A stretch of 32,496 nucleotides of DNA from Actinomycetota bacterium (GCA_027315345.1 DAHUYE010000027.1:1-32496); one strand, 5' to 3'; positions 1 to 13,006 are shown, counted from the stretch's first letter. Translations and numbers: made by a program. The notes: generated by a model from the sequence alone, not told the origin.

Positions 1-9
1 CTGTGACGG

Positions 10-32
10 CCGCGGCATTGCGACAGCCGCGG
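10..32. terminator. GC-rich hairpin beyond the ATP synthase operon (weak)
   Basis: A 7-bp inverted repeat, CCGGCC-free and exactly CCGCGGC (10-16) against GCCGCGG (26-32), encloses a 9-base loop. It lies about 80 bases past the stop of the last gene of the operon. There is no T-tract on either side, so it is at best a weak or factor-dependent stop. A second palindrome, CGGGCGCCCG, lies at 46-55. No coding region in 1-108 can be supported. Confidence 0.25.
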
Positions 33-108
33 GGACACGCACGAGCGGGCGCCCGGGAGGCGCACGACTAGACGCTGGTGCGGTGCCGGGGAGTTCCGCG
101 ATGGCGGA

Positions 109-636
109 TCAGAGGGCCACGCCTAGGTGGGAGCCGGGCGGAGCGGCCTCGAGCCAGGCGAGCAGGCCGGTGAGCGCTTCCTCGCCCATGGCCAGCTCAA
201 CGGTCCCGCCCGGACCGGTGGCACCGCCCGGACCAGGCACGCCGCCCGGACCGGGCATGCCGTCGGGCACCGGGCCGAACTGGCCGCTGTCCTCGCCGAG
301 CTGGCATTCCACCACGATCATGCCGGGACCCAGGCTGGCCGCCTCGGCCTCGGTGGGCAGGCGGCGGGACACCACGGTCAGGTCCCGCCGCGGGAACACC
401 ACGTCCGGCCGCATCGTCAGCCCCAGGGCGCCGAACCAGTTCAGCTCCTCGCGCTGGTAGGACGCCACGCCGAGACGCCAGGACCCGTTCGGGCCGCGGC
501 GCAGGCCGCACTCGACGGTGCCGCCGCCGCGCTCGAGCAGGAAGCGGCGGGTGGCGATGCCGACGGCGGCCAGGATCAGGATGATCAGGAAGGCGGCGAA
601 GAGCCAGGCCGCATCAAGCGCCAGCGCCCCGCCCAC
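109..636 (-). CDS. DUF2550 family membrane-anchored protein
   Basis: A 175-residue protein of unknown function. It has one N-terminal hydrophobic helix (about residues 8-27), followed by the GGTVECGLR segment that I recognise from actinobacterial DUF2550 proteins. These are usually encoded directly after atpC, as in Mycobacterium tuberculosis (Rv1312), and that is the position here. The start is GTG with AAAGG seven bases upstream; only 8 bases separate it from the atpC stop, so it should be the last gene of the atp operon. The predicted topology is a short extracytoplasmic tip, one membrane helix and a cytoplasmic domain. Odd feature: a Gly-Pro-rich tract near residue 130 built from three six-residue repeats, between the conserved part and a 30-residue tail. 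The function is unknown; position suggests, but does not prove, a link to ATP synthase. Confidence 0.85.
   Translation of the reverse strand: MGGALALDAAWLFAAFLIILILAAVGIATRRFLLERGGGTVECGLRRGPNGSWRLGVASYQREELNWFGALGLTMRPDVVFPRRDLTVVSRRLPTEAEAASLGPGMIVVECQLGEDSGQFGPVPDGMPGPGGVPGPGGATGPGGTVELAMGEEALTGLLAWLEAAPPGSHLGVAL
206..252 (-). repeat. 18-bp-period repeat coding a Gly-Pro tract
   Basis: The 11-mer CCGCCCGGACC (plus strand) occurs at 206-216, 224-234 and 242-252, an exact 18-base period. On the coding strand it gives three six-residue units beginning GPGG inside the DUF2550 gene. It is a small in-frame minisatellite and may vary in copy number between strains. Confidence 0.7.
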
Positions 637-644
637 CGAAACCT

Positions 645-3404
<2,760 letters not shown>

Positions 3405-3410
3405 GGGTGG

Positions 3411-4949
<1,539 letters not shown>

Positions 4950-4950
4950 G

Positions 4951-5925
4951 TCAGCTCGATTCCCCTGTTCCTGTAAGTAGATCCACCTGCGGAAGGCTGA
5001 GGCGCTCCCGGAGCAGCTCCAGCCGGTGACGGGCGCTCCCGTCGACGACCGTGTCACCCACCGAGGCGACAAAGCCGCCCAGTAGTGCACTATCCACACT
5101 CACCCGCACATCCACCTGGCGGCCGGTGATGCGGGACAGCGCCTGGGTGAGACGGCTGCGCTGGTCATCGTCCAGCTCCACGGCGGAGCGGACTTCGGCC
5201 ACCCGCCGGTTGGCCTCGGCCGCCACCCGCTCCACCAGCCAGCCCAGGCTGGCCACGTAGTCGCGGGGCCGGCCGTAGAGGGCGGCGTAGGCAGCCAGCC
5301 GCACGGTGGCGGCCGACGCCTTGGAGCCGAGAAGGTCCCGGACCAGGCCGGCCCGGCGCTGGGCGGGGACATCCCGGTCGGTGAGCACCGCCTTGAGTTC
5401 CTCCGAGGAGTCGACCACCCGGCTGAAGCGGAACAACTCGTCCTCCACCTCGCCCATGCCGCCGGCATCGGCCAGGGGGGTCAGGACAGCGGAGGTGTAG
5501 CCGCCCAGGCGCTCCCGGGAGGCGCTGCGCCCCAGCATCTCGACCTCTTCGGCCGGCTGGCCGGGGTGGGCTGATGAACCGGAGCCGGCGCCGCTGGCGC
5601 CGGAAGAGCCGGCGGCCAGGACCGACTCGGCCGCTGCAGCCAGCCAGGTCAGGTCGGCCACGATCTCCGGGGCCCGGTCCACCTCGATCACATAGGAGAT
5701 GAGCTGGGCGGTGGCGGGCGCAACTTTGCCCGCCAGCAGGTCGTTGATGACGGCCCGGCGGGCCCGGGACGGCAGGCCGGGATCCGACAGGGCGGCCCGC
5801 AGGTCCTCGGACGAGGCCACGGCCCGGCCCAGGGCGGTGAGATCCGAGGCCACGGCCGTCGCCCTGTCCTCGGTGCCGGCCGTCTCCATCACGGCGTCGA
5901 AGTAGCCCCGGACCGCCTCACGCAC
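4951..5925 (-). CDS. atpH: F1Fo ATP synthase delta subunit with duplicated N-terminal domain
   Basis: The delta (OSCP) subunit caps F1 and joins it to the peripheral stalk. Most bacterial delta subunits have about 180 residues; this has 324. Residues about 2-105 and 137-238 are two copies of the helical N-terminal domain, joined by a Gly/Ser-rich linker (105-122). From SSEDLRAAL and SSEELKAVL onward the copies align without gaps, with 23 identical positions of 57 by hand count. The usual C-terminal domain follows (240-310, ending with [17 protein letters not shown]). There is no fused b-subunit part, unlike mycobacterial AtpH. The start is GTG at 5925, 12 bases after the atpF stop. Confidence 0.93.
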   Translation of the reverse strand: MREAVRGYFDAVMETAGTEDRATAVASDLTALGRAVASSEDLRAALSDPGLPSRARRAVINDLLAGKVAPATAQLISYVIEVDRAPEIVADLTWLAAAAESVLAAGSSGASGAGSGSSAHPGQPAEEVEMLGRSASRERLGGYTSAVLTPLADAGGMGEVEDELFRFSRVVDSSEELKAVLTDRDVPAQRRAGLVRDLLGSKASAATVRLAAYAALYGRPRDYVASLGWLVERVAAEANRRVAEVRSAVELDDDQRSRLTQALSRITGRQVDVRVSVDSALLGGFVASVGDTVVDGSARHRLELLRERLSLPQVDLLTGTGESS

Positions 5926-5937
5926 GATTCGGCCTGC

Positions 5938-6486
5938 CTAGCGGGAGGCGCCGGCGTTACCGGCCCCGTTGTCTGCCCCGGCTTCGCGCTCGACCTCACC
6001 GATGGTGCGGTCGATGAGCGCCTTCTGGGCCGCCTGGTCCATGGCCTGTCCGATGACGCGCTCGACCACGGTCACGACCAGGTCGCCCATCTGACCCCGC
6101 AGCTCCTCGGCCGCCCGGCGGGCGGAGGAGTCGATGTCGCCCTGGGCCCGGGCGATGATGCGCTGGTATTCGGCCTCAGCCCGCTCCCGGGACTGGTTAC
6201 GCAGGTCCTCACCCAGCCGGTTGGCCTCCTCGACCAGCTGGCGGGCCTGGGTGCGGGCCTCGTCCATGGCCTTGCGGTATTCCGTCTCGGCCTCCTCGGA
6301 CCGCCGCTTGGCTTCCTCGGCGTCGCTCAGGGCCTGACGGATGGTGTTCTGGCGCTCGTCCATGACCTCGTTGACACGGGGCAGGACGTAGCGGGCCAGG
6401 AAACCCAGCACCAGGAAGAAGATGACGAGTTCGACAATGAACGTCCCGTTGGGAACGAGGAAGTTCGAGGCGAAGACTGCCTTCAC
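5938..6486 (-). CDS. atpF: F1Fo ATP synthase b subunit
   Basis: The peripheral-stalk b subunit, 182 residues. One N-terminal membrane helix (about residues 14-33, FIVELVIFFLVLGFLARYVL) is followed by a long charged heptad-like helix rich in Glu, Arg and Ala (EVMDERQNTIRQALSDAEEA onward), which dimerises as the stator. Only one b gene is present, so the stator is presumably a homodimer. The start is GTG at 6486, 6 bases after the atpE stop, with AAGGG inside the atpE end as the likely ribosome-binding site. Confidence 0.95.
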   Translation of the reverse strand: MKAVFASNFLVPNGTFIVELVIFFLVLGFLARYVLPRVNEVMDERQNTIRQALSDAEEAKRRSEEAETEYRKAMDEARTQARQLVEEANRLGEDLRNQSRERAEAEYQRIIARAQGDIDSSARRAAEELRGQMGDLVVTVVERVIGQAMDQAAQKALIDRTIGEVEREAGADNGAGNAGASR

Positions 6487-6492
6487 CGGCTA

Positions 6493-6753
6493 TCAGCCCT
6501 TGGCCAGCACGAATACGAACAGGGCGGTGAAGGCCAGGTTGATGAAGTACATGCCCTCGACCAGACCGATGATGAGGAACATGGTCGTGTAGAGACGGCC
6601 CTGCACCTCCGGCTGGCGGGCGATGCCCGCAATGGTCTGGCTACCGGCCAGGCCGTCACCGACGGCGGCACCGATGGCGCCACCGCCGAGGGCCAGGCCA
6701 CCACCGGCGAAAGCGCCGGCCAACTCGATTGCCTTTTGGGTCGTTGCTGCCAT
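6493..6753 (-). CDS. atpE: F1Fo ATP synthase c subunit
   Basis: The proteolipid c subunit of the rotor ring, 86 residues forming a two-helix hairpin. Helix 1 is glycine-rich ([18 protein letters not shown]); the polar loop contains the conserved RQPE (46-49). Helix 2 carries the ion-binding carboxylate Glu66 ([13 protein letters not shown]). I see no obvious sodium-type ligand set in helix 1, so proton coupling is the likely reading. The ATG at 6753 has a strong AGGAG about nine bases upstream, the best ribosome-binding site of the operon, which fits the high copy number of this subunit. Confidence 0.97.
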   Translation of the reverse strand: MAATTQKAIELAGAFAGGGLALGGGAIGAAVGDGLAGSQTIAGIARQPEVQGRLYTTMFLIIGLVEGMYFINLAFTALFVFVLAKG

Positions 6754-6790
6754 GGGTGTTCTCTCCTGTCTGGATGAGCTCTGGTGAGAC

Positions 6791-7528
6791 TCAGTGCCCG
6801 CCGGTATCGATGGCGAACTGGTAATAGAGGATGGTCAAGAGGGCGAAGATGAAGGCCTGGATGACGCCGATGAACATGTCGAACGGCTTCCAGATGAGGG
6901 TGAAGACGACCGAGGCCAGGCTCAGCTTCAGGGGGAAGGAGATGAGCAGGGCGATCATGATGCCGCCGGCGAAGAGGTTTCCGAAGAGCCGCAGGCCCAG
7001 CGTCAGGGGCTTGGCCAGCTCCTCGATGACATGGATCGGGAACATGACCACCGGCTTGCGGAAGTAGTGCTTGAAGTAGCCCCCGATGCCCTTGACCCGG
7101 ATGCTGGCCGCGGTGGTGAGGACGAAGACCAGGATGCCGAGGGCGTAGCACAGGTTGACGTCGGCGCTGGGTGAGGGGATGTAGTCGGTGTTGTGGAAGA
7201 TTCCGGGGAGAATCTCCAGCCAGTCGGCCACCAGCACCAGGAAGAAGATGCTCACGGCCAGGGGCACCACGTGGCGGTACTTGGGACCCAGGTTGGTCTC
7301 GACCTGATCGGAAACGCTGCTGACGATGGTCTCCCAGGTGAGCTGGAGCTTGCCCGGGACCCCGGCGGTGGCCTTGGCCCGCATGCGCCAGCCCAGGCCC
7401 ATGACGATGAGGGCCGCGGCGGCGGTGGTGTAGATGGTGTCGATGTTGAGGGTGCCCAGGCCGGGGACCTTGGCCGTGATGTGGTCCCCGACGGGGATGT
7501 TGGCGATGGCCAGGACCGCGCTATGCAC
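6791..7528 (-). CDS. atpB: F1Fo ATP synthase a subunit
   Basis: The a subunit forms the proton half-channels next to the c-ring; 245 residues with five or six hydrophobic helices. The essential arginine lies in [17 protein letters not shown], and the C-terminal helix ends [11 protein letters not shown]. The start is GTG at 7528. The upstream atpI-like gene ends inside it (8-bp overlap), and the GGAGGT ribosome-binding site is within the last codons of that gene, so the two are translationally linked. The gap to atpE is 37 bases. Confidence 0.95.
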   Translation of the reverse strand: MHSAVLAIANIPVGDHITAKVPGLGTLNIDTIYTTAAAALIVMGLGWRMRAKATAGVPGKLQLTWETIVSSVSDQVETNLGPKYRHVVPLAVSIFFLVLVADWLEILPGIFHNTDYIPSPSADVNLCYALGILVFVLTTAASIRVKGIGGYFKHYFRKPVVMFPIHVIEELAKPLTLGLRLFGNLFAGGIMIALLISFPLKLSLASVVFTLIWKPFDMFIGVIQAFIFALLTILYYQFAIDTGGH

Positions 7529-7949
7529 CGATACCTCCGGAGGACTGACCCTTCTGGAACGCCAGCAGCACCTTGAGCATGTGGACGAGGAGCAACATCT
7601 GGAACACGGCCAGGCCGGCTATTACGCCCCAACCCATGGGACGGACGAAGAGCATGAGGACCAGGGCCACGGCCGTCACCGCCCCCAGCCGGAGGAAGGT
7701 GGCGCTGGCGAACGGGCCCCGGTTGATCTTGCCCTCGGCGGTGGTGTTGCGGGCGGCCGAGACCTGGAAGACCCGGTTGTTGGCCAGGCCCAGGGCCAGG
7801 CCGATGACGGCGCCGGGCCCGAAGAGCGGGTAACCGAAGCCGATGCCGGCGCCCACGGCCAGGATGCCCACAGCCACCGAGGACCACAGGGTCCGGCGCA
7901 TGACGCCATCGATCTCGGCCACGGGGAAGCCCTCGAGCCTCATGGACAC
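7521..7949 (-). CDS. ATP synthase I-like membrane protein
   Basis: A 142-residue protein with four predicted membrane helices (about residues 21-40, 44-58, 84-102 and 106-126), directly upstream of atpB where AtpI-type proteins are encoded. AtpI family members help assemble the c-ring in some bacteria; that role is not shown here. The GTG at 7949 is preferred over the ATG at 7943 because GGGAGG lies seven bases before the GTG. The position matches Rv1303 of M. tuberculosis. Sequence similarity within the family is low, so assignment rests mostly on topology and position. Confidence 0.75.
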   Translation of the reverse strand: MSMRLEGFPVAEIDGVMRRTLWSSVAVGILAVGAGIGFGYPLFGPGAVIGLALGLANNRVFQVSAARNTTAEGKINRGPFASATFLRLGAVTAVALVLMLFVRPMGWGVIAGLAVFQMLLLVHMLKVLLAFQKGQSSGGIGA

Positions 7950-7992
7950 GCCGGGACCTCCCGGGAGGAAAGGGGCGAGCCCGGGCCCGGGC

Positions 7993-8193
7993 TCAGGAGT
8001 AGCGGCGGACCTCCCGCCACGTGAACACCGCCCCGGCGGCCATCCCGGCCGCCATCCCCACGAAGAGGAAGAGAGGCAGGGTGCCCAGGGCCGTGTCCAG
8101 GCCCCACCCGGCCGCCAGCCCGCCCAGCAGGCACAGGGCGGCGGTCAGTCCCAGCTGGGCAAAAGCCATGATGCCGGGGGGCCGGCTGCTCAA
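7993..8193 (-). CDS. AtpZ/AtpI-like small two-helix membrane protein
   Basis: A 66-residue protein with two hydrophobic helices (about 10-28 and 40-55) separated by a short GLDTALG segment. The pattern AGWGLD...LFLFVGMAAGMAAG resembles the small AtpZ/putative F0F1 accessory proteins (AGxxLD, then a glycine-rich second helix). It precedes the atpI-like gene by 43 bases. The only upstream start in frame is TTG at 8193, which lacks a clear ribosome-binding site; ATG at 8169 would remove eight residues. The role, perhaps in Fo assembly or magnesium handling, is inferred from family and position. Confidence 0.65.
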   Translation of the reverse strand: MSSRPPGIMAFAQLGLTAALCLLGGLAAGWGLDTALGTLPLFLFVGMAAGMAAGAVFTWREVRRYS

Positions 8194-8287
8194 TTTCGCA
8201 CCAGGGGGACGAAGCGGGCACGGGAGGATGTTGGCACGAAGTACATGGGGGGTGCAAAACGAAGGTTGGGGGGGCCAAAACTTGGTC

Positions 8288-9400
8288 TCACGTGTTACTT
8301 CTCTGGCGCAGGCCGGGATGGAACAGGGTGTAGAGAGCCACGGCCAGGGCCAGGATCCCGAAGGGGATGATGGCGTTGGCCGAGCCCGATCCGGGCAGGT
8401 TCAGGGTGGGATAGAGGACCAGACCGGAGAGGATGGCGGTCCAGATCCAAAGGATCACCACCGAGCGCAGGTGGCCATGGCCGAGGCGCATCAGGCGGTG
8501 GTGGAGGTGCTCGGTGTCCCGGGCGTGCCACTGGCCCCGCCGGGCCAGCCGGCGCAGGAAGGCGAAGACGGAGTCCACCATGGGCACCCCCAGGATGACG
8601 AAGGGGATGAACAGGGGGGCGAAGAAGAAGTAGGTCTCCCCGCTGAAGCGGAACTCGTTGGCCGTCTGGCCCCCCACCGACATGGTGGAGGCGGCCATGA
8701 GCAGGCCCAGCATGAGGGCGCCGGCGTCGCCCATCATGATCTTTCCGGGGTGGAAGTTGTGGGGCAGGAACCCGACGCAGATGCCGCAGGTGGCCGCCGC
8801 CACCAGCAGCCCGACGTTGTCGGGGGTGAGCAGACCCAGGTCGTGCAGGCGCCAGGAGTAGACGAAGAAGGCCCCCGAGGCGATGGTCACGATGCCGGCA
8901 GCCAGGCCGTCCAGGCCGTCGATGAGGTTGATGGCGTTGGACATGACGGCCACCCACAGGGCCGTCAGCAGCGGGGTCACGTCCGGCCCCAGCACCACGA
9001 ACCCGGCGAAGGGAATCCGGAAGTAGAACAGCGTCACCCCCAGGAAATACAGGATGGTCGAGGCCAGAACCGTCCCGGCCAGCTTCCCTGGAGGGGACAG
9101 CTCCCGCAGGTCATCGACCACCCCGACGGCGAAGATGACCGTCGCTCCCAGGACTACCCCCATCGGCTCCGAGGTGGCCATGACGGGCTTGAGAGACGGG
9201 AGCAGCGACGCCACGCCCAGGGCGATGAGGAGACCGACATACATGGAGGCCCCGCCCACGGTGGGCATGGGCCTCTCGTGGACCCGGTTCTCATCCGGCT
9301 GGACGACGGCCCCGAGCATCACCGCCAGCCGGCGGACCGGGAAGCAGAAGAGATAGGTGGCCACCGCCGCAATGGCGAAGACCTCGAGATAGGCGGTCAC
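8288..9400 (-). CDS. WecA/TagO-like polyprenyl-phosphate N-acetylhexosamine-1-phosphate transferase
   Basis: An integral membrane enzyme of 370 residues with about ten helices. Homologues move a GlcNAc-1-phosphate-type group from UDP-sugar to a polyprenyl phosphate, starting arabinogalactan, teichoic acid or O-antigen synthesis. The family motifs are present: FAVGVVDDLRELSP, NAINLIDGLDGLAAG, MMGDAGALMLG and the C-terminal loop DTEHLHHRLMRLG. The HLHHRL loop points to the WecA/TagO branch, not MraY. The start is GTG at 9400, 15 bases after the glyA stop. The location between glyA and atpI matches the rfe/wecA gene of other actinobacteria. The actual sugar cannot be read from the sequence. Confidence 0.88.
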   Translation of the reverse strand: MTAYLEVFAIAAVATYLFCFPVRRLAVMLGAVVQPDENRVHERPMPTVGGASMYVGLLIALGVASLLPSLKPVMATSEPMGVVLGATVIFAVGVVDDLRELSPPGKLAGTVLASTILYFLGVTLFYFRIPFAGFVVLGPDVTPLLTALWVAVMSNAINLIDGLDGLAAGIVTIASGAFFVYSWRLHDLGLLTPDNVGLLVAAATCGICVGFLPHNFHPGKIMMGDAGALMLGLLMAASTMSVGGQTANEFRFSGETYFFFAPLFIPFVILGVPMVDSVFAFLRRLARRGQWHARDTEHLHHRLMRLGHGHLRSVVILWIWTAILSGLVLYPTLNLPGSGSANAIIPFGILALAVALYTLFHPGLRQRSNT

Positions 9401-9415
9401 GGAGTGACCGTGCTC

Positions 9416-10681
9416 CTACGCCAGCTCCGGGTAGGGCGTGAACTTGGAGCAGAGGACGTTGACCTCATCGTGGACATCGGAGACGTCGGCGTCGGCGCCC
9501 TGTTCGGACACGGTGCGAAGAACACGCCCGATGAGTGAGGCGATCTCGCCCATCTCGGCCGGCCCCATGCCCGAGGTGGTGACGGCGGCGCTGCCCAGGC
9601 GCAGCCCACTGGTGACGAAGGGCGAGCGGGGGTCATCCGGGATGGTGTTCTTGTTGCAGGTGATACCGGCCCGGTCCAGCGCCTCCTGGGCGACCTTTCC
9701 GGTCAGTTTGGCGTCGAGGGGACGCAGGTCGACCAGCAGCAGGTGGTTGTCGGTGCCTCCTGAAACCAGGCGTAGGCCTTCCTGGGCCAGGCCCTCGGCC
9801 AGGGCGGAGGCGTTGACCACGATGCGCCGGGCGTAGTCGGCGAACTCGGGCGTGGACGCCTCCCGGAAGGCCACCGCCTTGGCGGCGATGACGTGTTCGA
9901 GCGGGCCGCCCTGCAGGCCGGGGAAGACGGCCTTATCGATGGCGGCGGCCAGCTCCGCCTTGCACAGGATGGCCCCGCCCCGAGGCCCCCGCAGCGTCTT
10001 GTGGGTGGTGAAGGTGACGATGTCGGCGAAGGGCACCGGATTGGGATGCGCCCCGCCCGCCACCAGTCCGGCGATGTGGGCGGCGTCGAAGAGAAACAGG
10101 GCCCCCACCTCATCGGCGATGCGGCGGAAGGGCTCCGGCTCGATGATCCGGGGATAGGCGGTGGCCCCGGCCACGATCAGCTTGGGGCGGTGCTCCCGGG
10201 CCAGCTCGGCTATCTGGCCGTAGTCGAGGCGCTCATCGCTGGGGGTCACACCGTAGGAGACGAAGTTGTAGAGCTGGCCGCTGGCGTTGGCGGGCGAGCC
10301 ATGGGTGAGATGGCCGCCCTGATCCAGGCGCATGCCGAGCACGGTGTCCCCGGGCTTGATGACGGCCAGGTAGGCGGCCATGTTGGCGTTGGCGCCGGAG
10401 TGAGGCTGGACGTTGGCGTGGTCGGCGCCGAAAAGGGCGCAGGCCCGGTCCCGGGCCAGATCCTCGGCCTGATCGATGACCTGGTTGCCCCCGTAATACC
10501 GCTTGCCCGGGTAGCCCTCGGAGTACTTGTTGGTGAGGACCGAGCCGGTGGCGGCCATGACCGCCGGAGACGTGAAGTTTTCCGAGGCGATGAGCTGGAG
10601 GGTCGTGTTCTGGCGCTCGATCTCGCGCCGGATGATGGCCTCGAGCTCGGGATCCTGGGCCAACGGGTCAGGGAGGGTCAT
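9416..10681 (-). CDS. glyA: Serine hydroxymethyltransferase
   Basis: This PLP enzyme converts serine and tetrahydrofolate to glycine and methylene-tetrahydrofolate; 421 residues, normal length. Visible residues are the substrate/PLP region [24 protein letters not shown], His124 in DQGGHLTHG, Asp199 and His202 in FDAAHIAGL, and the Schiff-base lysine Lys228 in [14 protein letters not shown]. The frame is open far upstream, but the ATG at 10681 gives the expected N-terminus. A TACCCT hexamer ends seven bases before it with no ribosome-binding site, so the transcript is probably leaderless. It shares a 25-bp gap with the divergent thiolase-like gene. Confidence 0.96.
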   Translation of the reverse strand: MTLPDPLAQDPELEAIIRREIERQNTTLQLIASENFTSPAVMAATGSVLTNKYSEGYPGKRYYGGNQVIDQAEDLARDRACALFGADHANVQPHSGANANMAAYLAVIKPGDTVLGMRLDQGGHLTHGSPANASGQLYNFVSYGVTPSDERLDYGQIAELAREHRPKLIVAGATAYPRIIEPEPFRRIADEVGALFLFDAAHIAGLVAGGAHPNPVPFADIVTFTTHKTLRGPRGGAILCKAELAAAIDKAVFPGLQGGPLEHVIAAKAVAFREASTPEFADYARRIVVNASALAEGLAQEGLRLVSGGTDNHLLLVDLRPLDAKLTGKVAQEALDRAGITCNKNTIPDDPRSPFVTSGLRLGSAAVTTSGMGPAEMGEIASLIGRVLRTVSEQGADADVSDVHDEVNVLCSKFTPYPELA

Positions 10682-10688
10682 TGCAGGC

Positions 10689-10698
10689 AGGGTACCCT
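10689..10698. promoter_or_regulatory. Palindromic bidirectional -10 element between glyA and the thiolase-like gene
   Basis: AGGGTACCCT is a perfect 10-bp palindrome. On the plus strand TACCCT (10693-10698) ends 8 bases before the GTG at 10707; on the minus strand TACCCT (10694-10689) ends 7 bases before the glyA ATG. Both fit the actinobacterial TAnnnT -10 consensus and would put transcription starts at or next to the start codons. No convincing -35 is seen on either side. Alternatively, the palindrome is a repressor site. Confidence 0.5.
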
Positions 10699-10706
10699 CG
10701 GCGGCC

Positions 10707-12221
10707 GTGCCTCTGGACCCCAGAACCCCGGTAATAGTCGGAGTCGGCCAGCTCACCCGCCGCGCCCCCAGCCCGGCCGGGGCCGACTGGGTGCTGGGCG
10801 CCGATGAGCCCGTCGACATGATGGCCGAAGCCATGCGCCGGGCCGGCCGGGACAGCGGCGGGGGCGACGCCCTCCTGGCCCGGGCCGACCGGGTGGCGGT
10901 GGTGTCGCTCATGTCGTGGTCCTACCGGAACCCGGCCCTGATGCTGGCCGAGCGGTTGGGGGCGTCACCGGCGGATCTGATCCTGACCGGGACCGGGGGG
11001 AACAACCCACAGAGCCTGGTCGACCAGACAGCGGCCGACATCCTGGCCGGCCGGCTGGACGTGGCCCTCCTGACCGGGGTGGAGGCCATGTACACCCGGC
11101 GCCTGGCCCGCCAGCACCAGGTCCAGCTGGCCTGGACCACCCAGGGCGAGGACACGCCCGAACCCCGTCGGGTGGGCCCGGACCGGGCCGGGACCTCCGA
11201 AGCCGAGCTGGCCATCGGCATGGTGCTGCCCATCCAGATCTATCCGCTGTTCGAGAACGCCCTGCGGGCGGCGGCCGGGGAGGGCATCGAGGAGCACCAG
11301 GTCAAGATCTCCAAGCTGTACGCCCGCTTCAGCGACGTGGCGGCCGGTAACCCCTACGCCTGGTCGCCCGAGGCCCTCAGCGCCGAGGAGATCAGGACGC
11401 CGGGGCCGGACAACCGGATGGTCGGTTGGCCGTATCCGATCCACATGAACTCCAACATCCAGGTGGACCAGGCCGCCGCCGTGGTGATGTGCTCGGTGGA
11501 GGCGGCCCGGGCCGCCGGCGTGCCCGAGGACCGCTGGGTCTTCCCCCGCTCCGGCGGGGAGGCGCACGACCACTGGTTCGTCAGCGAGCGGGACAACCTG
11601 CACAGCTCACCGGCCATCCGCCTGTGCGGGGAGAAGGCCTTCGAGCTGGACGGCTCCTCCATCGATGACGTCGCCCACGTCGATCTTTACTCCTGCTTCC
11701 CCTGCGCCGTGCAATTCGGGGCCGAGGCCCTGGGCCTGGGCCTGGACGAGGCCGACCGCCCGTTGACGGTGACCGGGGGCCTGCAGTTCTTCGGGGGGCC
11801 GGGCAACAACTACGTGATGCACTCCATCGCCACCATGTGCGAGCGCCTGCGCCGCGATCCGGGTTCGCTGGGCCTGGTCAGCGCTCTGGGCTGGTACGCC
11901 ACCAAGCACGCCGTCGGTCTCTACTCCACCACCCCGCCGGCGGGGGCCTTCCGGTGGGAGAACGTGCAGGAGGCGGTCCACGCTTTACCCTCCCGCCCGG
12001 CCACCAACGACGCCGAAGGCGAGAGCGTCATCGAGACCTACACGGTCATGCATGATCGCAGCGGTCAGCCCGAGTACGGCATCGTCACCGCCCTCCTGCA
12101 CGACGGCACCCGGGCCCTGGCCAAGCTGGAGGACCGGGCCGCCCTCGACTCGCTGCTGGCCTCCGAAGGCTGCGGCCGGCCCGTCCGCCTGCTGGGCCAG
12201 GCCAAGGCCGAACTGATCTAG
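10707..12221 (+). CDS. Thiolase-like protein (acetyl-CoA acetyltransferase family, TLP1-like)
   Basis: A 504-residue thiolase-superfamily protein. The N-terminus [14 protein letters not shown], the [19 protein letters not shown] segment, the glycine-rich [20 protein letters not shown] block with its histidine, and [20 protein letters not shown] identify the fold. The usual nucleophilic cysteine at the tip after strand 3 is not seen; TGGNNPQ occupies that place. The last ~90 residues form an extra C-terminal domain, as in thiolase-like protein type 1. Ordinary thiolase activity is therefore doubtful, and a CoA-thioester binding or modified role is possible. The GTG at 10707 is chosen because RTPVIVG is the typical N-terminus; no ribosome-binding site is near it. 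It is the only plus-strand gene inside the core block. Confidence 0.82.
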   Translation: MPLDPRTPVIVGVGQLTRRAPSPAGADWVLGADEPVDMMAEAMRRAGRDSGGGDALLARADRVAVVSLMSWSYRNPALMLAERLGASPADLILTGTGGNNPQSLVDQTAADILAGRLDVALLTGVEAMYTRRLARQHQVQLAWTTQGEDTPEPRRVGPDRAGTSEAELAIGMVLPIQIYPLFENALRAAAGEGIEEHQVKISKLYARFSDVAAGNPYAWSPEALSAEEIRTPGPDNRMVGWPYPIHMNSNIQVDQAAAVVMCSVEAARAAGVPEDRWVFPRSGGEAHDHWFVSERDNLHSSPAIRLCGEKAFELDGSSIDDVAHVDLYSCFPCAVQFGAEALGLGLDEADRPLTVTGGLQFFGGPGNNYVMHSIATMCERLRRDPGSLGLVSALGWYATKHAVGLYSTTPPAGAFRWENVQEAVHALPSRPATNDAEGESVIETYTVMHDRSGQPEYGIVTALLHDGTRALAKLEDRAALDSLLASEGCGRPVRLLGQAKAELI

Positions 12222-12239
12222 CCGGCGTTTGTCGGTAGG

Positions 12240-12258
12240 CGCCGCCCCGGCAGCGGCG
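12240..12258. terminator. Hairpin between convergent genes (weak)
   Basis: CGCCGC (12240-12245) pairs with GCGGCG (12253-12258) around a 7-base loop. It lies in the 50-bp space between the stops of the thiolase-like gene and sua5. No T-tract follows in either direction, so a role as a bidirectional stop is only a suggestion. Confidence 0.3.
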
Positions 12259-12271
12259 GGCCGGTCCGGCG

Positions 12272-13006
12272 TCAACCCCAGGCTTCCAGCACGTCCTCCC
12301 AGGAAACGGCGCCGGCCCGCAGGAGGCGGGGCTGGTCCGCGGTGGCGTCAACCACGGTGGAGGAGACGCCCCGGCACTCCCCGCCGTCGAGGACGAGCAG
12401 TCCGGGGAAGGTCTCGGCCACTTCAGAGGCGCTGGCCAGATCGGGCTCCCCGTGGCGATTGGCGCTCGTGGCGGCCAGCGGCCCGGACTGGCACAGGGCC
12501 AGGGGGACGGGGTGGGCTGGGCAGCGCAGGCCGATGCGGTCGGGACGCCCTCCCAGTTCCATGTCCACGCCGGGGCGGCGCCCGACCACCAGGGTCAGGC
12601 CCCCCGGCCACAGGCTGCGGGCCAGGGCATGGGCCCCGTCGCTCAAGTCACCGAGGCGGTCGGCCTGTTCCACCCCGGCCACCAGCACGGGCAGAGCCGT
12701 GTCCACCGGCCGGCCCTTGAGGGCGAAGAGGCCTCCGGTGGCCCCGGGCACGGCCGGATCCACGGCCAGGCCGTAGACGGTGTCGGTGGGCAGGCCCACC
12801 ACCCCTCCGGCGGACAGGGCCGCCCGGGCGGCGGTGATGGCATCCGGTGAAGGAGGTTCCCCAGCTGCTTCTACCAGTGGCAAGGCGCGCATCTCTCCAG
12901 TTCGGGTCGACCAGCATGCTCCATCCAGACCGGGCCGGGCGCGGATGAGGGCGAGAGGTCTCATCAGGAGGCCGCTGGAGCCCGGACCGGTAAAGGGGAT
13001 CTCCAT
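12272..13006 (-). CDS. L-threonylcarbamoyladenylate synthase (Sua5/YwlC/TsaC family)
   Basis: Family members make threonylcarbamoyl-AMP from threonine, bicarbonate and ATP for the t6A37 modification of ANN-decoding tRNAs. Conserved segments are AGGVVGLPTDTVYGLAVD, LFALKGRPVDTALPVLV, LWPGGLTLVV, RPDRIGLRCPAHPVPLAL and GPLAATSANRHGEPD. There is no C-terminal Sua5 domain, so it is the short TsaC/YwlC-like form, 244 residues. The ATG at 13006 overlaps the prmC stop as TGATG, implying coupling. The first ~38 residues are unusual for the family, and the in-frame ATG at 12892 would give a typical N-terminus, so the start is uncertain. Confidence 0.9.
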   Translation of the reverse strand: MEIPFTGPGSSGLLMRPLALIRARPGLDGACWSTRTGEMRALPLVEAAGEPPSPDAITAARAALSAGGVVGLPTDTVYGLAVDPAVPGATGGLFALKGRPVDTALPVLVAGVEQADRLGDLSDGAHALARSLWPGGLTLVVGRRPGVDMELGGRPDRIGLRCPAHPVPLALCQSGPLAATSANRHGEPDLASASEVAETFPGLLVLDGGECRGVSSTVVDATADQPRLLRAGAVSWEDVLEAWG

